This document shows, in pieces, positions 61,468 to 64,000 of a DNA stretch of 64,000 nt. A program made the translations under genes and the position numbers. The notes under the pieces are model-generated. The model worked only from the letters and a program-made list of their open reading frames with translations. It ran no database searches and had not been told where the DNA came from. The stretch spans positions 124,001-188,000 of the forward strand of contig CAZIVP010000001.1 in the NCBI GenBank assembly GCA_964542915.1, in the 5' to 3' direction. Within the stretch, counting starts at the first letter, position 1; every line of letters starts with the position of its first letter. Source of the DNA: CAZIVP01 sp964542915. Its GTDB lineage: Bacteria; Calditrichota; Calditrichia; Calditrichales; Calditrichaceae.

Positions 61468-62192
61468 AAGCCATGATTCTTGCGGCGGGCCTTGGTACCC
61501 GTCTGCGTCCCCTTACCGATGATCGTCCGAAAGCACTGGTGAACGTTGGCGGTAAACCGCTGCTTCAGATCGTCCTCGAACGTATAATTACCTTCGGATT
61601 TCATGAGATTATCATCAACGCCCACCACAAAGCCGATATGATCGCTGATTTTGTCCGGCAATGTCACTTTGAACAGGTGCGCATCGAAGTATCTCCGGAG
61701 CCTACTCTGCTCGATACGGGCGGCGGATTAAAGAACGCTGGCTGGTTTTTTGATGACGGCCGTCCTTTTTTATTGCACAATTCGGATGTCCTCACTGATT
61801 TGAATTATAACGCTTTAATGAAAATGCACGTTGATGCAAAAAATCGGGCTACTTTGGCGGTTAGACAACGCAAAGCAAGCCGTTATTTACTGTTTGATAA
61901 CGAAGGGCAGCTTAAGGGCTGGAAGTCTGAGAATGACGGGCGAAAACAGTTGATAAAATCCGCGCCGCCCGGGTTGCAGTCGTTTTCGTTTATGGGCGTC
62001 CATGCCATTGATCCGCAAATATTTGCCCATTTACCGGATCAGCCGGTTTTCTCGATTATCGATGCTTACCTGAAATTGGCGGCGGAGGGGCATCGCATCG
62101 GCGCATTTAAAGGCGATGATTATCGCTGGATGGATGTGGGCCGTAAAGAAAATCTCGAAGAAGCCGCCCGATTTTTATCCCTAATATCATAA
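61464..62192 (+). CDS. murU: MurU-like nucleotidyltransferase
   Basis: A 242-residue sugar-phosphate nucleotidyltransferase. The N-terminal LAAGLGTRLRPLTDDRPKAL is the standard signature; metal-binding Asp is in LHNSDVLTD and the sugar-binding DTGGGLKNA is present. MurU transfers UMP to MurNAc-1-phosphate, giving UDP-MurNAc and bypassing fosfomycin-sensitive synthesis. It is coupled to the AmgK-like kinase by an ATGA overlap. A mannose-1-phosphate or heptose enzyme is possible by sequence alone, but the partner favours MurU. Confidence 0.85.
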   Translation: MKAMILAAGLGTRLRPLTDDRPKALVNVGGKPLLQIVLERIITFGFHEIIINAHHKADMIADFVRQCHFEQVRIEVSPEPTLLDTGGGLKNAGWFFDDGRPFLLHNSDVLTDLNYNALMKMHVDAKNRATLAVRQRKASRYLLFDNEGQLKGWKSENDGRKQLIKSAPPGLQSFSFMGVHAIDPQIFAHLPDQPVFSIIDAYLKLAAEGHRIGAFKGDDYRWMDVGRKENLEEAARFLSLIS

Positions 62193-62206
62193 TAACAAAG
62201 CGAAGC

Positions 62207-63439
62207 TCAATTTCCGGCCGGTTTGCTCAGTTGTATAAAATCACTTCCGGTGGGATGCTGGTAAATCCGCAGATCGAAATAGGGAATCATCGCCAGCAGA
62301 TGGTCAAAAAAATCGGCCTGAATTTGCTCGTAATAAACCCAGCGCGTTTCATTGGCGAAAAAGTAAATTTCGATGGGCAAGCCGTCCGGCCCCGGCGGCA
62401 ACTGGCGTACCATGTGCGTCAAGCGGTTATTGACGCGCGGATGGCTTTGGATGTAGGCATCGATATAGGCCCGGAAAGTACCGATATTGGTCAAGCGGCG
62501 TCCGTTTACCAGGGTGTTGCTGTCGATATTATGTTCCCGGTTGTACTGATCCAATTCCGCTTTCTTGCGATCGAGATAGTCCCGGATCAGCCGGATGCCC
62601 CGCAGTTCTTCGATCATGGCTTCATCTAAAAAATTAATGCTGTTTTGATCGATATAAATGGCGCGTTTAATCCGGCGCCCGCCGGCCAGCATTATGCCGC
62701 GCCAATTTTTTATGGATTCTTCGGTTAACTTGTGGGTGGGGATGGATATGATCGTTTTATCCCAGTTTTGCACTTTAAGCGTGTGGAGGGCGATATCCAC
62801 CACTTCTCCGTCGGCGCCGTAATTGGGCATTTCGATCCAGTCGCCCACCCGCACGAGATCATAACCGGCGAGCTGGATGCCCGCCACAAGTGAGAGGATG
62901 GTATCCCTGAAAATGAGGAGGACAACCGCGGTCAGGGCGCCGATACCACTCAATAAAACCCAGGGCGACTGCCCGGTTAACAGTCCGATGCCTACGATTA
63001 TGGTGATGATGTATAAAATGATGATTATAACCTGAATATAACCTTTAATCGGTCGTTGGCGGGCTATGGGACGGGTTTCGTAATAGCGGTTTATAACATT
63101 CAGAAACGCTGTGGCGCTCCGCAGAGCGACCCAGAGAATGAGTAGTTGACAAACTCCTTTAATGATTTCTGCGGCGCCGTTAAACGCAAATGAAAAAGTA
63201 TAAAGGATCAGCAGGGGCGCAAAAAAAGACAGGCGTTTTAGCAGGGGACTATCGACAACAAAATCATCAAAATTGGTTTTACTCCGACGGGCAACTCGGG
63301 TAATGATTTGTACGATTATTTTGTTCGTTAGATAAAAGGCCAGATAACTGAGAATGACAATCAGCGCTGAATAAATAATGTATGCAAAATGCGGATATTG
63401 TTGCAGCCATGCAGTGATTTTTGTAAGTAGTGCTTCCAT
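62207..63439 (-). CDS. ybdG: Mechanosensitive channel, MscS family (YbdG-like)
   Basis: A 410-residue membrane protein with about five transmembrane helices and an MscS core: the pore helix region GALTAVVLLIFRDTILSLVAGIQL and the beta domain VGDWIEMPNYGADGEVVDIAL...ISIPTHKL. The long C-terminal domain with the insertion near 290-310 fits YbdG, a miniconductance channel for osmotic downshock. It is convergent with murU and nine bases from the peptidase gene upstream. Confidence 0.9.
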   Translation of the reverse strand: MEALLTKITAWLQQYPHFAYIIYSALIVILSYLAFYLTNKIIVQIITRVARRSKTNFDDFVVDSPLLKRLSFFAPLLILYTFSFAFNGAAEIIKGVCQLLILWVALRSATAFLNVINRYYETRPIARQRPIKGYIQVIIIILYIITIIVGIGLLTGQSPWVLLSGIGALTAVVLLIFRDTILSLVAGIQLAGYDLVRVGDWIEMPNYGADGEVVDIALHTLKVQNWDKTIISIPTHKLTEESIKNWRGIMLAGGRRIKRAIYIDQNSINFLDEAMIEELRGIRLIRDYLDRKKAELDQYNREHNIDSNTLVNGRRLTNIGTFRAYIDAYIQSHPRVNNRLTHMVRQLPPGPDGLPIEIYFFANETRWVYYEQIQADFFDHLLAMIPYFDLRIYQHPTGSDFIQLSKPAGN

Positions 63440-63447
63440 GGGGCGAC

Positions 63448-64000
63448 CTAATCTTTGTATTCCCGCGATTCCATATTCATGTCCTCCTGTGGGACGGCAT
63501 TATTTAGGCTATGCGTCCGGGGCATGATTAAATTTTCGCGCATAGCTTCTCCATCCATAAAAAATTCGTGGAGCGGCCGGTTGAAAGCCTCCACGGAATA
63601 GTCCGGGTAATACACCATGACGCCCCGAAAAGGAATCCCTAGTCCATTTACCTGGTGGGTCAGGCCGGCGAGATTATGCTTGAGCTTAGACCAATTCTGC
63701 TTTTCGTCGTGAACGTCGATTACCAGAGGCAACAGCTTTAATGTTTCAAACGGTTTGTCGCCGTCCGGTTTCTCGAAGCCATACAGACCTAATTGGATGG
63801 CGCCGGCTGAAACGCCGATAATCTGTTTGCCTGCATAATAAGCGTTGACGATATCATCACCCATACCCGTCTGTTTCATAACATGCCAACCCTTGTATAC
63901 ATCGCCGCCCGCTAAAAGAATGATATCGGCCTCCTTAAGTTCATTCCGGCTTCTCTTATCGAACTCCGAAGAAATCATTGTGCAGTTTTCAATTCCAACG
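63448..64000 (-). CDS. Peptidase S51 / cyanophycinase-like protein, 5' end beyond window
   Basis: A type 1 glutamine amidotransferase-like fold of the S51 peptidase family: the nucleophile elbow GVSAGAIQLG carries the catalytic Ser and the preceding strand reads ILLAGGDVYKG. Family members are about 210-280 residues (dipeptidase E, cyanophycinase). Here 176 residues are seen from an ATG at 63978, but the frame stays open to the window edge with plausible sequence and the first strand is missing, so the gene is probably cut by the edge. Substrate: Asp-X dipeptides or cyanophycin are the family options. It lies next to ybdG on the same strand. Confidence 0.78.
   Translation of the reverse strand, partial: VGIENCTMISSEFDKRSRNELKEADIILLAGGDVYKGWHVMKQTGMGDDIVNAYYAGKQIIGVSAGAIQLGLYGFEKPDGDKPFETLKLLPLVIDVHDEKQNWSKLKHNLAGLTHQVNGLGIPFRGVMVYYPDYSVEAFNRPLHEFFMDGEAMRENLIMPRTHSLNNAVPQEDMNMESREYKD

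Noticed and set aside
1..64000. tRNA, rRNA, CRISPR arrays, insertion sequences or prophage genes
   Set aside because: All gaps were read for cloverleaf-like, repeat-spacer or terminal inverted repeat patterns and for transposase or integrase motifs; none was recognised. A computed scan (tRNAscan-SE, Infernal, CRISPR finder) would settle it.

Overview
The window looks like part of a chromosome from a member of the FCB superphylum, most plausibly a Calditrichota (Caldithrix-like) bacterium. This is an inference, from three kinds of protein. (1) Secreted proteins end in a C-terminal sorting domain of the 'NYPNPFNPVT' / FlgD-Ig type, and a PorV/PorQ-like protein is present. (2) There is a Gram-negative envelope with TonB-ExbB-ExbD, outer-membrane barrels and lipoproteins. 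(3) There is a nine-haem cytochrome and a nickel superoxide dismutase. No rRNA, tRNA, CRISPR array, insertion sequence or prophage was recognised. Genes are densely packed, often with 4-base ATGA overlaps, and a few use TTG or GTG starts.

Layout. 0.3-13 kb: housekeeping and accessory genes: proline dehydrogenase, a radical SAM/SPASM protein, an NAGPA-type glycosidase, dCMP deaminase, exported Ni-SOD, an acyl-CoA synthetase, an MBL hydrolase with a DMT transporter, YciO, LhgO and RicT. 13-22 kb: holB, tonB-exbB-exbD, homoserine dehydrogenase, FAH, mazG, and a two-component pair with a sigma-54 activator that faces a possible sigma-54 promoter. 23-32.6 kb: a five-gene minus-strand operon of surface proteins: a lamin-tail/OB-fold secreted protein, a PorV-like protein, a barrel carrying two helix-hairpin-helix domains, an OmpP1-like barrel and a UshA-type 5'-nucleotidase. 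Together they suggest handling of extracellular nucleic acid. 32.7-41 kb: EamA transporter, an unusual phosphofructokinase, fabF, a GH9 lipoprotein, methyltransferases and a pterin dehydratase.

42.2-49.7 kb: a ten-gene bacterial microcompartment (BMC) operon on the minus strand. In transcription order it encodes a BMC shell domain fused through a basic linker to a winged helix, a ParA ATPase, a short EutQ-like protein, EutD phosphotransacetylase, two near-identical BMC-H shell proteins, a CoA-acylating aldehyde dehydrogenase, EutJ, PduS and PduT. It has no recognisable signature (aldehyde-producing) enzyme, no vertex pentamer, no alcohol dehydrogenase and no PduL. The shell/winged-helix fusion translationally coupled to ParA is the best candidate here for an undescribed system: a positioning or segregation module for a metabolic compartment, analogous to carboxysome McdAB but with the adaptor built into the shell.

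50-64 kb: peptidoglycan turnover genes (MpaA-like amidase and NamZ; later an AmgK-RapZ fusion with MurU), secreted proteins with sorting domains, a sensor kinase carrying a CxxCH haem motif with its sigma-54 partner, a receiver-like protein, the nine-haem cytochrome with a surface-sorting domain, a YbdG-like channel and an S51-type peptidase that runs off the right edge.
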